Assembly: GCA_021775095.1 (NCBI GenBank)
Contig: JAJFII010000069.1
Location: forward strand, 124,001-188,000
DNA length: 64,000 bases
Direction of reading: 5' to 3'
DNA from: Rhodospirillales bacterium
GTDB taxonomy: Bacteria > Pseudomonadota > Alphaproteobacteria > Rhodospirillales > Casp-alpha2
Shown here: piece after piece, positions 9,848 through 19,197 of the stretch
Position numbering within the stretch: the stretch's first letter is position 1
Layout: each line of letters opens with the position of its first letter
Made by a program: the position numbers and the translations under genes
Notes under the pieces: model-generated
Database searches by the model: none
What the model was told of the DNA's origin: nothing
The model's input: only the letters and a program-made list of their open reading frames with translations

Positions 9848-9885
9848 AAAAAACGCCCTGGTCAGTAACCATCGAGACCAGGGCG
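9848..9885 (-). terminator. Intercistronic terminator-like hairpin
   Basis: A perfect 10-bp stem (CGCCCTGGTC and its complement) is followed by six T on the minus strand. It lies between the binding-protein gene and the first permease gene. Partial termination here is the usual way such operons make more binding protein than permease. Confidence 0.85.
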
Positions 9886-9905
9886 TAGGGAGGTTTACAG
9901 GGCGT

Positions 9906-11414
9906 TTATTTGAACTTGACCTGTGCCAACTGAAGTTCACTGTTCGTCGAAATGGACGGTGTGAAGTTCAGGCGCGAATTGATGCGCGAAAAACCAACCA
10001 TGTGGAACATTTGCACATCAGGAACGATGTCCTGATGAAGCCGGCGCATGACTTCCTGCCAAAGCTTGCGGCGCTCGTCACCCGTTGCCGCACTGGCTGC
10101 GGCGATGCCGTCGTCAACCTGCTTGTCACATGTGGTTGATTGCGGACCCTCGCAGGCATACTTGAAGAACACAGAGAACACAGCGTCGCCACTGTTGTTG
10201 TCGTGCTGGCCTTGTTGCAGGACAGGACCCCGGTCTTCGGCGTAGGGACGCGTGTAACTCTCAACCCATGATGCAACTTCAACCATCTTCAGTTTTACGT
10301 TAAAACCAACATCCGTCAGCATGGCATGCATGGCTTCCATGGCTTCTGTTGCGTTCGGATACATCCCCAAACGACCGCGCATCAGGATTTCCGTATCGAC
10401 TTTAACACCATCTGCTTTGGCTTCCGCCAACAAGGCTTTGGCTTTTGCCGGGTCATAAGGCCAGGGTTTTAGCGAGGGATTGTGACCATTGATGCTGGGC
10501 ACGACAATTTGCGTCATCGGGACAACGCCGTCGCTGAAAATACTGCCGCGCATTGCATCGAGATCAATTGCGTAGTTCATGGCTTTGCGGACACGGATAT
10601 CATTCAACGGGGGACGCGTCATATCGATACGAAGACGGGACGTTTCAGAATTGAAATAGCTGAAATCCAGGCTCTTGTCCGTGGCATCTTGCAATGCAAT
10701 GTTCGGCGCAATATCGGCTTCGCCGGTTTGCACCATCGCAGCGCGAACGGCAGATTCTGAGCGCCAGATGTAGCGTGCGCCAGTGGCGTGGCCTTTGGCA
10801 CCCCAGTAGCCGTCAAACCGTTCAAGTACAACTTCCTGACCCGGTGTCCAGCTCTTGAACTTGTAAGGACCTGTACCGGCCGGATTGCGCTCACCCTTGG
10901 TCGCCTGGGTGTTCGGACTGGCGATGGTCATGGTGCCCATCAATGCCGGTAAAATAGGTTGTGGCGTATCTGTTTTGACTTCCAGAGTATTGCCGTTCAG
11001 TGCTTTCGCCATAACCTTGATGTTGCCGAAAAACTTCAAACGAATTTCGCAATCCTGCGTCGGGTTAAGGGTTCGGTTAATCGACGTTACTGCGGCGGCA
11101 GCGTTAAAGTCTTCACCATCGTGAAACTTCACACCATCGCGAAGCGTAAATTGCCAGGTCAGGTTATCAGTTTGTTTCCACGCCGTCGCCAAACGGGGTT
11201 TGATGGAACCGTCTTTTGGATCAATTTCCACCAGCGTTTCGGCGATATTTTGTTTAACGATCCGGCCAACATTTGAACGGGTCGCTTCGCAGGGATCAAT
11301 TATGTCAGGTTCTTCGGAAAGAACGACCGTAATCGTTTTGGATTGCGCATGAGCCGGATAGGCAGCCGACATCGCCAGCGCTGTTCCCAATAAACAGGCA
11401 CTCAAGTATCGCAT
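9906..11414 (-). CDS. ABC transporter substrate-binding protein, peptide/opine family (DppA-like)
   Basis: A 502-residue family 5 extracellular binding protein. It starts with a signal peptide ending near AHAQS, followed by ITVVLSEEPDIIDPCEATRS and RLATAWKQTDNLTWQFTLRDG, the usual first lobe. The segment FHDGEDFNAAAAV is the family's conserved site. The start at 11414 was chosen because GAGGAG lies 7 bases upstream and a clean signal peptide follows. It delivers ligand to the DppB/C-like permeases. The ligand is unknown; the family binds peptides, opines, nickel chelates, glutathione and other compounds. Confidence 0.93.
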   Translation of the reverse strand: MRYLSACLLGTALAMSAAYPAHAQSKTITVVLSEEPDIIDPCEATRSNVGRIVKQNIAETLVEIDPKDGSIKPRLATAWKQTDNLTWQFTLRDGVKFHDGEDFNAAAAVTSINRTLNPTQDCEIRLKFFGNIKVMAKALNGNTLEVKTDTPQPILPALMGTMTIASPNTQATKGERNPAGTGPYKFKSWTPGQEVVLERFDGYWGAKGHATGARYIWRSESAVRAAMVQTGEADIAPNIALQDATDKSLDFSYFNSETSRLRIDMTRPPLNDIRVRKAMNYAIDLDAMRGSIFSDGVVPMTQIVVPSINGHNPSLKPWPYDPAKAKALLAEAKADGVKVDTEILMRGRLGMYPNATEAMEAMHAMLTDVGFNVKLKMVEVASWVESYTRPYAEDRGPVLQQGQHDNNSGDAVFSVFFKYACEGPQSTTCDKQVDDGIAAASAATGDERRKLWQEVMRRLHQDIVPDVQMFHMVGFSRINSRLNFTPSISTNSELQLAQVKFK

Positions 11415-11552
11415 TGTAGGTCTCCTCTGTTTAGTTACGATGTGGGTGCTCAAATATTGAACACCCGGTCTTCAGAAAGATGGCGATCCCGCCATCGACG
11501 AATTCCGTCCCGATTGCGGCGGGTTAACCCGCTCTTCTATCGGTAATTTTCT

Positions 11553-12278
11553 TTATCGATTGTTGGCTTTACGCCATGCAGCGAATTTTGCTTTGGCGCC
11601 ATCGGTGGTCGCCGGGTAAAGGCCAATGATGGTTTCACCGCCATTGACCTGTTCGGTGACAAAATCTTCGAAAGCCGTCATCTCTTTGGCTTCTTCGGCA
11701 ATTTCTTCAGCCATGTGTAATGGGATAACGACAACGCCGTCTCCGTCACCGACAACGACGTCACCGGGGAAAACCGGCGTATCGCCGCAGCCAATCGGCC
11801 CGTTTAACTCAATCGCTTGATGCAGGGTCAGATTTGTTGGGGCTGAAGGTTGGTTGTGATAACATGGGATATCCAGTTTGCCGATTTCCGGCGAGTCGCG
11901 AAATCCACCGTCGGTAACAACACCACTAACACCACGACGCATCATTCGCGTCACCAGAATAGAACCGGCAGACGCTGCCCGGGGGTCCTTACGGCTATCA
12001 ATGACCATTACAAATTCCGGCGGGCATTCTTCAACACCAACCCGTTGCGGATGTTTCGGGTCCCGAAACACTTCTAGCGGATTTAGATCTTCCCGTGCCG
12101 GCATGTATCGAAGCGTATAGGCCTGGCCAACCATGTTGGTTGTTTTGGCCGAAACCGGAGAAACATTTTGAATGAACTGGTTACGTAAGCCGCGCTTGAA
12201 CAGTGCTGTGCACAGAGTCGCCGTACTTACATGCAGCAATTTTTCTCGAATTTCCGGGTTCAATTTTTGTGTCGGCAT
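11553..12278 (-). CDS. RraA/HMG-aldolase family protein
   Basis: A 241-residue protein of the RraA-like fold. The central segment GVVTDGGFRDSPEI holds the Arg-Asp pair that binds pyruvate and a divalent metal in 4-hydroxy-4-methyl-2-oxoglutarate and 4-carboxy-4-hydroxy-2-oxoadipate aldolases. VVVGDGDGVVVIP is the typical C-terminal strand. With the ABC importer downstream and a dehydrogenase at the end of the cluster, a catabolic aldolase or decarboxylase role fits better than RNase E inhibition (inference). ATG at 12278 with GGTGGGA upstream is preferred over a TTG ten codons earlier. Confidence 0.85.
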   Translation of the reverse strand: MPTQKLNPEIREKLLHVSTATLCTALFKRGLRNQFIQNVSPVSAKTTNMVGQAYTLRYMPAREDLNPLEVFRDPKHPQRVGVEECPPEFVMVIDSRKDPRAASAGSILVTRMMRRGVSGVVTDGGFRDSPEIGKLDIPCYHNQPSAPTNLTLHQAIELNGPIGCGDTPVFPGDVVVGDGDGVVVIPLHMAEEIAEEAKEMTAFEDFVTEQVNGGETIIGLYPATTDGAKAKFAAWRKANNR

Positions 12279-12696
12279 CAAGTTTCCCACCCTATCGTAC
12301 TGGTTCAAAGCGTCTCGATTTCAAGTACGCATAAATTAATATTGGTAAATATTTGTAAATTTTATCGTTATCATATTGTGACAAATTTTAAATGCAAGTC
12401 CTATTATGACCCTGCCTGAAATCATAATTCTAGGAGATTTTTTAAATTTTTCCCAGAGATCAGTACTTAAATCATTGTTTTATTTTATTTTTATAAACCA
12501 GTCCTATGATGACGCGCGGTCAGGAAAATGGCGAATTGTTCAAACCAGAAGAAAAAAAATGTCACTAATTGCGCCTTTTGTCTTCAGCGCGGATATGTGA
12601 GATGGATATTCTTTCGAAAGTCATGTACATCACCAGCGCCAACCGGTGACAAATAGAAGGATAACCGATAGCTGCATCCGTTTGCGTAAAGAATTC
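12279..12696. promoter_or_regulatory. Divergent regulatory region between rraA-like and GntR genes
   Basis: This 418-base AT-rich stretch separates the leftward catabolic/ABC cluster from the rightward regulator and holds both promoters. A 14-base direct repeat AGTCCTAT(T/G)ATGAC occurs at 12397-12410 and 12500-12513 with 13 matches. The dyad ATGTACAT lies near 12621. No gene is seen. Such regions usually carry operators for the neighbouring FadR-type regulator. Confidence 0.5.
12376..12384. promoter_or_regulatory. Candidate FadR/GntR-type operator
   Basis: The perfect dyad TTGT-G-ACAA lies about 100 bases upstream of the rraA-like start. FadR-subfamily regulators commonly bind TNGT...ACNA dyads of this kind. 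The link to the adjacent regulator is inferred only from position and shape. Confidence 0.35.
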
Positions 12697-13473
12697 ATGC
12701 CCATGGATGAGGTTCTATCCAAAAAGATCATACCAATGCAAAACCAGGCGCGAAAAAATACAAAACGAAAAAACCTGACCGAACACCTGATCAGCGATTT
12801 GAAATCGAAGATTCTGATGGGCCGGTTCCCGCCAGGCAGTCAGTTGCCAACAGAACAGGGGTTGATTCGCCAATACGGTGTCAGCCAAACGGTCGTTCGT
12901 GAATCAATTGCTGCATTGAGCGCCCAGGGGTTGGTAGAACCGCGCCACGGTGTCGGCGTATTTGTACTAATGCCTCCCGAGCCTGAAACAGGGCCGAACC
13001 TTTTTATCGTTGATCCCAACAAAGTGTCATCCATATTGGAAGCGTTAGAACTTCGCGCCGGCGTGGAAATCGAAGCGGCCGGGCTTGCCGCCGAGCGTCG
13101 ATCCCCGTCACAGGAAATAAAAATCACTGAAGCCTTTGAACGGCTCAGGGCTGCTGTTGAAGAGGGCAGAGCAGCCACCGTTGGCGATCTCGAATTTCAC
13201 GCCGCCATCGCGGAAGCAACAAACAATACCCTGTTCAAAAACTTCCTCGAATATGTTCATGATAAAACGAAAAATCGGTCTGCGACTATGGGGCACGGTG
13301 CAGACGCCGCTAAAGAATTGCATCAAACGGACTATTTTGTCAGGGAACATCGGGAAATCCTGAGGGCCATCATCAACCGGGATGCACAAGCCGCGCGCCA
13401 GGCAATGCGACGGCATTTGGACAATAGCCGTCAACGGTTTCAGAAATTAAATCGCAGCAAAGTTCTCGGTTAA
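12697..13473 (+). CDS. FadR-subfamily GntR transcriptional regulator
   Basis: A 258-residue regulator. The winged helix is in the segment LTEHLISDLKSKILMGRF to LVEPRHGVGVFV, including the recognition helix GVSQTVVRESIAAL. After it comes an all-helical FCD ligand domain with the conserved metal or ligand residues in DLEFHAAIAEATNN and REHREILRAI. These proteins repress catabolic or transport operons until a small carboxylate is bound. It faces the rraA-ABC cluster divergently and is its most likely regulator. The start is uncertain: ATG at 12697, ATG at 12736 and an upstream GTG are all open and none has a strong ribosome site. Confidence 0.88.
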   Translation: MPMDEVLSKKIIPMQNQARKNTKRKNLTEHLISDLKSKILMGRFPPGSQLPTEQGLIRQYGVSQTVVRESIAALSAQGLVEPRHGVGVFVLMPPEPETGPNLFIVDPNKVSSILEALELRAGVEIEAAGLAAERRSPSQEIKITEAFERLRAAVEEGRAATVGDLEFHAAIAEATNNTLFKNFLEYVHDKTKNRSATMGHGADAAKELHQTDYFVREHREILRAIINRDAQAARQAMRRHLDNSRQRFQKLNRSKVLG

Positions 13474-13509
13474 CTGAGAAACCGCAATTATTCGCAAACC
13501 TGGCAGTTG

Positions 13510-14382
13510 TCACGCCCGCTTCTGAGAGGTCAAAACTATCGACGAAACAAAGATAATCGCCGCGCCAATCAGCGTTGCCAGCGAAAGGATCTCGCCAAAG
13601 AACGCAAACGCCATTAGAGAAATCATTGGCAGCCGCAAAAAATCTAACGGTGCCACATAGGACGCATCAGCTAAGGAAATTGCGCGGGTGACAATCGCCA
13701 TGTTCAGCGCGCCTAACACGCCTTGCAATGCCAGAAGGCCGAACTGAGGTAAACTGGGCTCGGTCCAAAACCAATAGAGCGGAACGGCGGCCAACGGCAC
13801 AGTTAGAATTAAATTCCAGGCAACCAACGTTTCCGTAGAATCCCGTGCCGACATCCGTTTCAACATCAACTGAATAATTGCCGCCAATACGGCACCCCCC
13901 AGCGCAACAAGCAAGGCAATAGAAACTGTGTCCTGGCCCGGTCGCAAGATGACAAGGACACCGGCAAAACCACAAATCACAGCTGCCATATGTCGTCGTG
14001 TCAGATGTTCTCCGAGAAACGCCCAGGCGCCAATCGTGACAAAAATCGGAGCGGCAAACGAAATTGTTGTTACATTTACTAACTCAGCGCGCGATATCGC
14101 AAAGAAAAACGCAACAAGTGTCAGAAGCTTAAGCCCAGCGCGAACCAAATGAAGAAGCGAATAATTACTCGCCAATAGGGAACGTTTGCTCATTATCCAG
14201 GGCGCAATAAACAACAATCCAAAAAAGCTTCGAAAAAAGGCAATGACAAAGGGATGAATGGTTTCCGTTAGCATTCGGACAAGAACCGCATCTCCGGCAT
14301 TAAACAGGGCGGCAATCGCCATGAGGCCGAAAGCGATCAAACGTCGCCGGTCTTTTGGAGTTCGGTCAGGCATCATCTGCAT
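13510..14382 (-). CDS. DMT-family transporter (EamA domains)
   Basis: A 290-residue membrane protein with ten predicted helices in two EamA repeats. The first ends near VLVILRPGQ and the second has the usual PLDFLRLPMISLMAFAFFGE segment. Family members export metabolites such as amino acids; the substrate is not readable. It is convergent with the GntR regulator gene (36-base gap), so it is not clearly part of that regulon. Confidence 0.88.
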   Translation of the reverse strand: MQMMPDRTPKDRRRLIAFGLMAIAALFNAGDAVLVRMLTETIHPFVIAFFRSFFGLLFIAPWIMSKRSLLASNYSLLHLVRAGLKLLTLVAFFFAISRAELVNVTTISFAAPIFVTIGAWAFLGEHLTRRHMAAVICGFAGVLVILRPGQDTVSIALLVALGGAVLAAIIQLMLKRMSARDSTETLVAWNLILTVPLAAVPLYWFWTEPSLPQFGLLALQGVLGALNMAIVTRAISLADASYVAPLDFLRLPMISLMAFAFFGEILSLATLIGAAIIFVSSIVLTSQKRA

Positions 14383-15002
<620 letters not shown>

Positions 15003-15068
15003 ACCGATGCACAGATGTGCGAAGTGTGGCGGGGTTATAGCGCTGCTCGGATGGGAGATCAAGCGGCC

Positions 15069-16085
15069 TTAATAGGCCCGCTCAATGCAGAAGTCGATCA
15101 AATCCTCAAAAACGCTTTTGATCTCGCTTTCTTTAAATATTCCCAAAGAATCGCGGGCGATGGAGCCGTAATGACGGGCCCGTTCGACGGAGTCTTTCAG
15201 GGCCCCATGTCTTTCCATGAGACTGAGCGCATGGGAAAAATCATCGTCGGTTTGATCAAGTTCTTCCAGGGTTCGACGCCAAAAAGTTCGCTCTTTTTCG
15301 TCGCCCCGGCGAAACGCCAGAACCACTGGCAATGATATTTTACCTTCTTTGAAGTCGTCACCGATGGATTTACCCAGCGTCGCCTGTTTGGCGGAATAGT
15401 CCAGGACGTCGTCAATTAACTGGAAGGCAATCCCTAAATTCATGCCATAGGATTTAAGCGCCGTCTCTTCCACCGGTGGGCGGTCGGCGACAACTGCGCC
15501 GATCTGGCAGGCGGCGGCAAACAGTTGGGCGGTTTTCGCCTTAATCACTTCGAGATAAGTATCTTCACTGGTCTGGGTATCATTGGTCGTCATTAATTGC
15601 AAAACTTCTCCTTCGGCAATCACCGAAGATGCATGCGACAGGATACGCAAGACATCAAGGGAGCCGTCTTCTACCATCAGCTCAAAAGAGCGGCTAAACA
15701 GAAAATCACCGACAAGAACACTCGCTTGGTTGCCCCACAGCGCGTTGGCGGACTCCTGTCCGCGTCGTAAATTACTTTCATCAACGACATCGTCATGTAA
15801 CAGGGTTGCCGTATGAATAAACTCCACACAGGTTGCCAAGGAGACCTGACGCTCGCCCCTGTAACCGCATAATTTTGCCGCGCCCAAGGTCAATAACGGG
15901 CGCAACCGTTTGCCGCCCGCTGCGATGATATGTCCGGCGAGCTGAGGCACCAGATCGACGTCCGATTCCATGCGGCGCAGGATTAGGGCGTTTACGGCCT
16001 TGAGGTCGTTTGCCACGTGGTTGCCCAGTGTTTCCAAGGGCGATACCTTGGTACGGTCTTCATCCAGATTTATGACAACTCCCAC
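15069..16085 (-). CDS. ispB: Polyprenyl (octaprenyl/decaprenyl) diphosphate synthase
   Basis: A 338-residue trans-prenyltransferase. GGKRLRP at 57-63 binds diphosphate, the first aspartate-rich motif DDVVD is at 98-102, and the second, DDVLD, is at 225-229. It makes the long side chain of ubiquinone from isopentenyl diphosphate; in alphaproteobacteria the product is often C50, so the chain length is not certain. The start is GTG with GGAG 9 bases upstream. tRNA-Pro lies immediately downstream on the same strand. Confidence 0.95.
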   Translation of the reverse strand: MGVVINLDEDRTKVSPLETLGNHVANDLKAVNALILRRMESDVDLVPQLAGHIIAAGGKRLRPLLTLGAAKLCGYRGERQVSLATCVEFIHTATLLHDDVVDESNLRRGQESANALWGNQASVLVGDFLFSRSFELMVEDGSLDVLRILSHASSVIAEGEVLQLMTTNDTQTSEDTYLEVIKAKTAQLFAAACQIGAVVADRPPVEETALKSYGMNLGIAFQLIDDVLDYSAKQATLGKSIGDDFKEGKISLPVVLAFRRGDEKERTFWRRTLEELDQTDDDFSHALSLMERHGALKDSVERARHYGSIARDSLGIFKESEIKSVFEDLIDFCIERAY

Positions 16086-16252
16086 GCAGGCGGCTCCTTT
16101 AGGTCCGAGACAACTTGACGTCCTTTAAACAGAAGGCGAGCATAGGTATGCATGTGCTTATTGGTCAAGACAACATAAAGCGACCAATTTTCGGCGTCTG
16201 TGATACAAGTCAATTCCTAAGGATAAACGGCACTTAAATACATGGGGCAACA

Positions 16253-16498
16253 ATGGTAGAGTTAACGCGTTCAAACGACCCGGTTTTTTTATCCTGGTTA
16301 ATGGCCCACCTTGCGAGCGAAGGCGTCGAAGCAATTGTTCTTGATGCCCATGCCAGTGTTATGGAGGGGAGCATTTCTGCGATCCAGCGTCGTGTTATGG
16401 TGATCGATGAGGACCTGGCGGCGGCCAAAGCGATATTGGCAGAGGCGGAAAGTCTGGCAGCGGAAACCACATCACCGGAGCCCCATGACCCGCGCTAA
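16253..16498 (+). CDS. DUF2007 small protein
   Basis: An 81-residue protein matching the DUF2007 pattern: an N-terminal VELTRSNDPVFLSWLMAHL helix, LASEGVEAIVLD, and a final strand RRVMVIDEDLAAAKAIL. The family is a small alpha/beta fold often placed near PII-like signalling proteins, with no proven function. Its end overlaps the methyltransferase start by 14 bases, a linkage often seen in alphaproteobacteria. Confidence 0.9.
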   Translation: MVELTRSNDPVFLSWLMAHLASEGVEAIVLDAHASVMEGSISAIQRRVMVIDEDLAAAKAILAEAESLAAETTSPEPHDPR

Positions 16499-17291
16499 AC
16501 CGACCCGGCTCTCTGGCGCGCCGTTGATTGCGCATGACGAAACCTGGCTATTGGACGGGGCTGTGGTTTTTTTGCAACCGCAAAAAGGATACCGCTCGGC
16601 AATCGACCCGGTGTTTCTGGCCGCTGCCGTGAACGCCAAGCCTGGTGATCGTGTATTGGATGTGGGGTCCGGAACGGGTTGCGCTTCTTTGTGTCTTGCG
16701 GCGCGGGTCAGCGGACTTCGCATCACCGGGCTTGAATTGCAGTCCGATTATGTGAATTTGGCGAAAAAAAGCGCCGAGCTCAACGGCTGGCGCGAGCAGA
16801 TAAATTTTCTACCCGGTGATTTGGCTGAAATGGCTTTGTCCCCGGACCTCCGGGAATTTGATCATGTCATGACCAATCCACCCTATATGGAGCGGCGGCA
16901 CGGTAGAATTTCGCCCGATAAACAAAAAGCTTTGGCAACTGCCGAAAGCCATTTAGAACTGCACGATTGGTTGCAAACCTGTGCGCGAATGACGAGATCG
17001 AAAGGCACTGTAACGGTTATTCATCGTGCGGATCGACTGGAACATATCCTCGCTGCCTTTAGCGGCATCCTTGGCGGTTTGATGATCTGCCCGTTGTGGC
17101 CTTATGAGGCGCAGGATTCCCGGCAACCCCTATTGAACGCCAACCGGGTTATTGTCAGAGGTCGCAAGGGATCCAAAACCCCCGGGCAGTTGAAAAGAGG
17201 ACTGACCTTGCACCGGGGACCAACCGGTGCCTATACGGAACTGGCTGCGGGTATATTGAACGGAACCAAATCAATAGTTGATATGTACTGA
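16485..17291 (+). CDS. TrmN6-type SAM-dependent N6-adenine methyltransferase
   Basis: A 268-residue class I methyltransferase. SAM motif I is VLDVGSGTGCASL (57-69), and NPPY (131-134) is the catalytic motif of enzymes that methylate an exocyclic adenine amino group. Similarity of layout to TrmN6 (YfiC) suggests it methylates A37 of tRNA-Val; another RNA target is possible. The start at 16485 was chosen because GGAG sits 4 bases upstream; a longer reading would run far inside the DUF2007 gene. Confidence 0.88.
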   Translation: MTRAKPTRLSGAPLIAHDETWLLDGAVVFLQPQKGYRSAIDPVFLAAAVNAKPGDRVLDVGSGTGCASLCLAARVSGLRITGLELQSDYVNLAKKSAELNGWREQINFLPGDLAEMALSPDLREFDHVMTNPPYMERRHGRISPDKQKALATAESHLELHDWLQTCARMTRSKGTVTVIHRADRLEHILAAFSGILGGLMICPLWPYEAQDSRQPLLNANRVIVRGRKGSKTPGQLKRGLTLHRGPTGAYTELAAGILNGTKSIVDMY

Positions 17292-17381
17292 AACAAAAAA
17301 GATATCCTGAGACGCCTGGGGTATCTGGAAAAAGATTGTCGATAATTCGGCAATCAGGTAACTGACGGCGAGCAAGTTTAT

Positions 17382-17765
17382 TTAATTGATCGACTGATAC
17401 CCGTAGATAAACCAGCCCGCACAGCCAAACGACACCAACCAGATACAGACAATTATCACGGCTGCCGTGCGACTGGTCGGGCGTTGTTGTTGCCTATTGG
17501 CCATCTTTCGATGGTCAGCCATGACGTCAGGGGGGATCAGTTTGACGATAAGATAAATTCCAATCGGCAGAAGAATAATATCGTCAAGGTATCCTATAAT
17601 TGGAATGAAATCCGGAATCAGATCAATTGGTGACACCGCATAGGCAGCGACAACCATCGCTAAAGCTTTGGCATACCAAGGTACACGAGGGTCGCGGCCG
17701 GCAAGGTAAAGCGCATGGACGTCGCGCTTGATAGCTTTTGCCCAGTTCCTTAGTCGGTCAATCAT
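17382..17765 (-). CDS. DUF1232 membrane protein
   Basis: A 127-residue protein. The DUF1232 core is AGRDPRVPWYAKALAMVVAAYAVSPIDLIPDFIPI, split over a membrane helix, followed by the second helix IILLPIGIYLIVKLI. A third helix near the C terminus is an addition. The function is unknown in general. The start at 17765 fits the common N terminus MIDRLRNWAKAIKRDV; an upstream TTG would add 22 unusual residues. Confidence 0.85.
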   Translation of the reverse strand: MIDRLRNWAKAIKRDVHALYLAGRDPRVPWYAKALAMVVAAYAVSPIDLIPDFIPIIGYLDDIILLPIGIYLIVKLIPPDVMADHRKMANRQQQRPTSRTAAVIIVCIWLVSFGCAGWFIYGYQSIN

Positions 17766-17935
17766 GGGCACCGCATTACTCTTTTTCAATTGGGATTTCA
17801 ATGTCGCCGTCGGGGCCGAGGGATTTGTCAAATCAGCTTGGTTTGGCGGCGGCTTCCTCGCAGCGCGGCCGGTCGCATTGGAGGCCGCTCACTTTTTCGT
17901 TTTACTTCGATATGGCTGGCCGCTAAAAGGACCGT

Positions 17936-18178
17936 ATGTTCGGTTTATTCAGCCTTCCCAAACTCCTGCTCCTCGGTGCCATTATCTGCGCGGTGTGGTA
18001 TGGATTTAATTGGTTAAACCGACGCCAAAACCAATTAAAACATACCGATCGTAACGCGCCTTCCAGCAATAAAAAACGCGCCGAATCTGGCTCCAGCGAG
18101 CCCGATATCGAAGAGATGGTTGCCTGTCCTGATTGTGGTGCATACGTCGCCAAGGGCAGCAGGCACAGGTGTGGATAG
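17936..18178 (+). CDS. Membrane-anchored zinc-ribbon small protein (PP0621-like)
   Basis: An 80-residue protein. Residues 6-24 form one membrane helix. A charged linker follows, and the C terminus VACPDCGAYVAKGSRHRC holds Cys/Cys...His/Cys spaced as a small zinc-binding site. The layout is like short conserved proteobacterial proteins of unknown role (PP0621 family). The ribosome site AAAGGA is 4 bases before ATG. Confidence 0.8.
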   Translation: MFGLFSLPKLLLLGAIICAVWYGFNWLNRRQNQLKHTDRNAPSSNKKRAESGSSEPDIEEMVACPDCGAYVAKGSRHRCG

Positions 18179-18295
18179 GTTTTTTTCGCAATTGCACAAT
18201 TTTATCGGTGACGCGGCTTGATTCTATTGGAGGCGCTGGTTAGGTTCTCCGGGCATTTTGACAATTCTCCGTGATGGCCTGGAAGATTACCCCCC

Positions 18296-19195
18296 ATGGC
18301 GAGCCTACCCAATAAAGACACCTGTTTCCAAAATCTGATCTTAAAGCTGCAGGCCTTTTGGGCTGACCAAGGATGTGTCCTTTTGCAACCCTACGACATG
18401 GAAGTGGGGGCCGGCACGTTCCACCCGGCGACCACGTTGCGTTCCCTGGGGAAACCCGACGATGTCTGGAACTGCGCCTACGTGCAACCGTCGCGGCGGC
18501 CAACCGATGGCCGCTATGGTGAAAACCCCAACCGGCTTCAGCACTATTATCAGTTTCAAGTCTTGATGAAACCCAGTCCGATCAACATTCAAGACCTGTA
18601 TTTGGAAAGTTTGGAGGTGCTTGGTATCGATAAAAATTTCCATGATGTTCGATTTGTTGAAGACGACTGGGAAAGTCCAACCCTGGGGGCCTGGGGGTTG
18701 GGATGGGAAGTCTGGTGCGATGGCATGGAAGTTTCCCAGTTCACTTATTTCCAGCAGGTCGGCGGATTTGACTGCAATCCCATACCCGTTGAAATCACCT
18801 ACGGGTTGGAGCGACTGGCTATGTACGTGCAGGGCGTTGAAAATGTTTATGATCTGGATTGGGACGGGGTTGATAAAACGCGCGGCGGCAAAACCTATGG
18901 CGATGTCTTTTTGCAGGCGGAAAAGGAATTTTCGGCGCACAATTTCGAACACGCCAATACCGACCGTCTGAAATTACATTTTGCCAATGCGGAGGAAGAA
19001 TGTGCTTTGCTGTTGGCCCAAAACCTGACGCTGCCGGCCTATGATCAATGTCTGAAAGCCAGTCATTTGTTTAATCTGCTCGATGCCCGTGGTGTCATCT
19101 CCGTGACCGAGCGCCAGGCCTATATTGGACGGGTACGTACCCTTGCTAAAGGTGCCGCCGAGGGGTGGATGCGTAGCCAGGGAATGGATCTGTAA
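18296..19195 (+). CDS. glyQ: Glycine-tRNA ligase alpha subunit
   Basis: A 299-residue catalytic alpha subunit of the bacterial alpha2beta2 glycyl-tRNA synthetase. Recognisable blocks are [40 protein letters not shown] and [14 protein letters not shown], which build the class II active site. The beta-subunit gene starts two bases after the stop, as is usual. Confidence 0.98.
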   Translation: MASLPNKDTCFQNLILKLQAFWADQGCVLLQPYDMEVGAGTFHPATTLRSLGKPDDVWNCAYVQPSRRPTDGRYGENPNRLQHYYQFQVLMKPSPINIQDLYLESLEVLGIDKNFHDVRFVEDDWESPTLGAWGLGWEVWCDGMEVSQFTYFQQVGGFDCNPIPVEITYGLERLAMYVQGVENVYDLDWDGVDKTRGGKTYGDVFLQAEKEFSAHNFEHANTDRLKLHFANAEEECALLLAQNLTLPAYDQCLKASHLFNLLDARGVISVTERQAYIGRVRTLAKGAAEGWMRSQGMDL

Positions 19196-19197
19196 AT

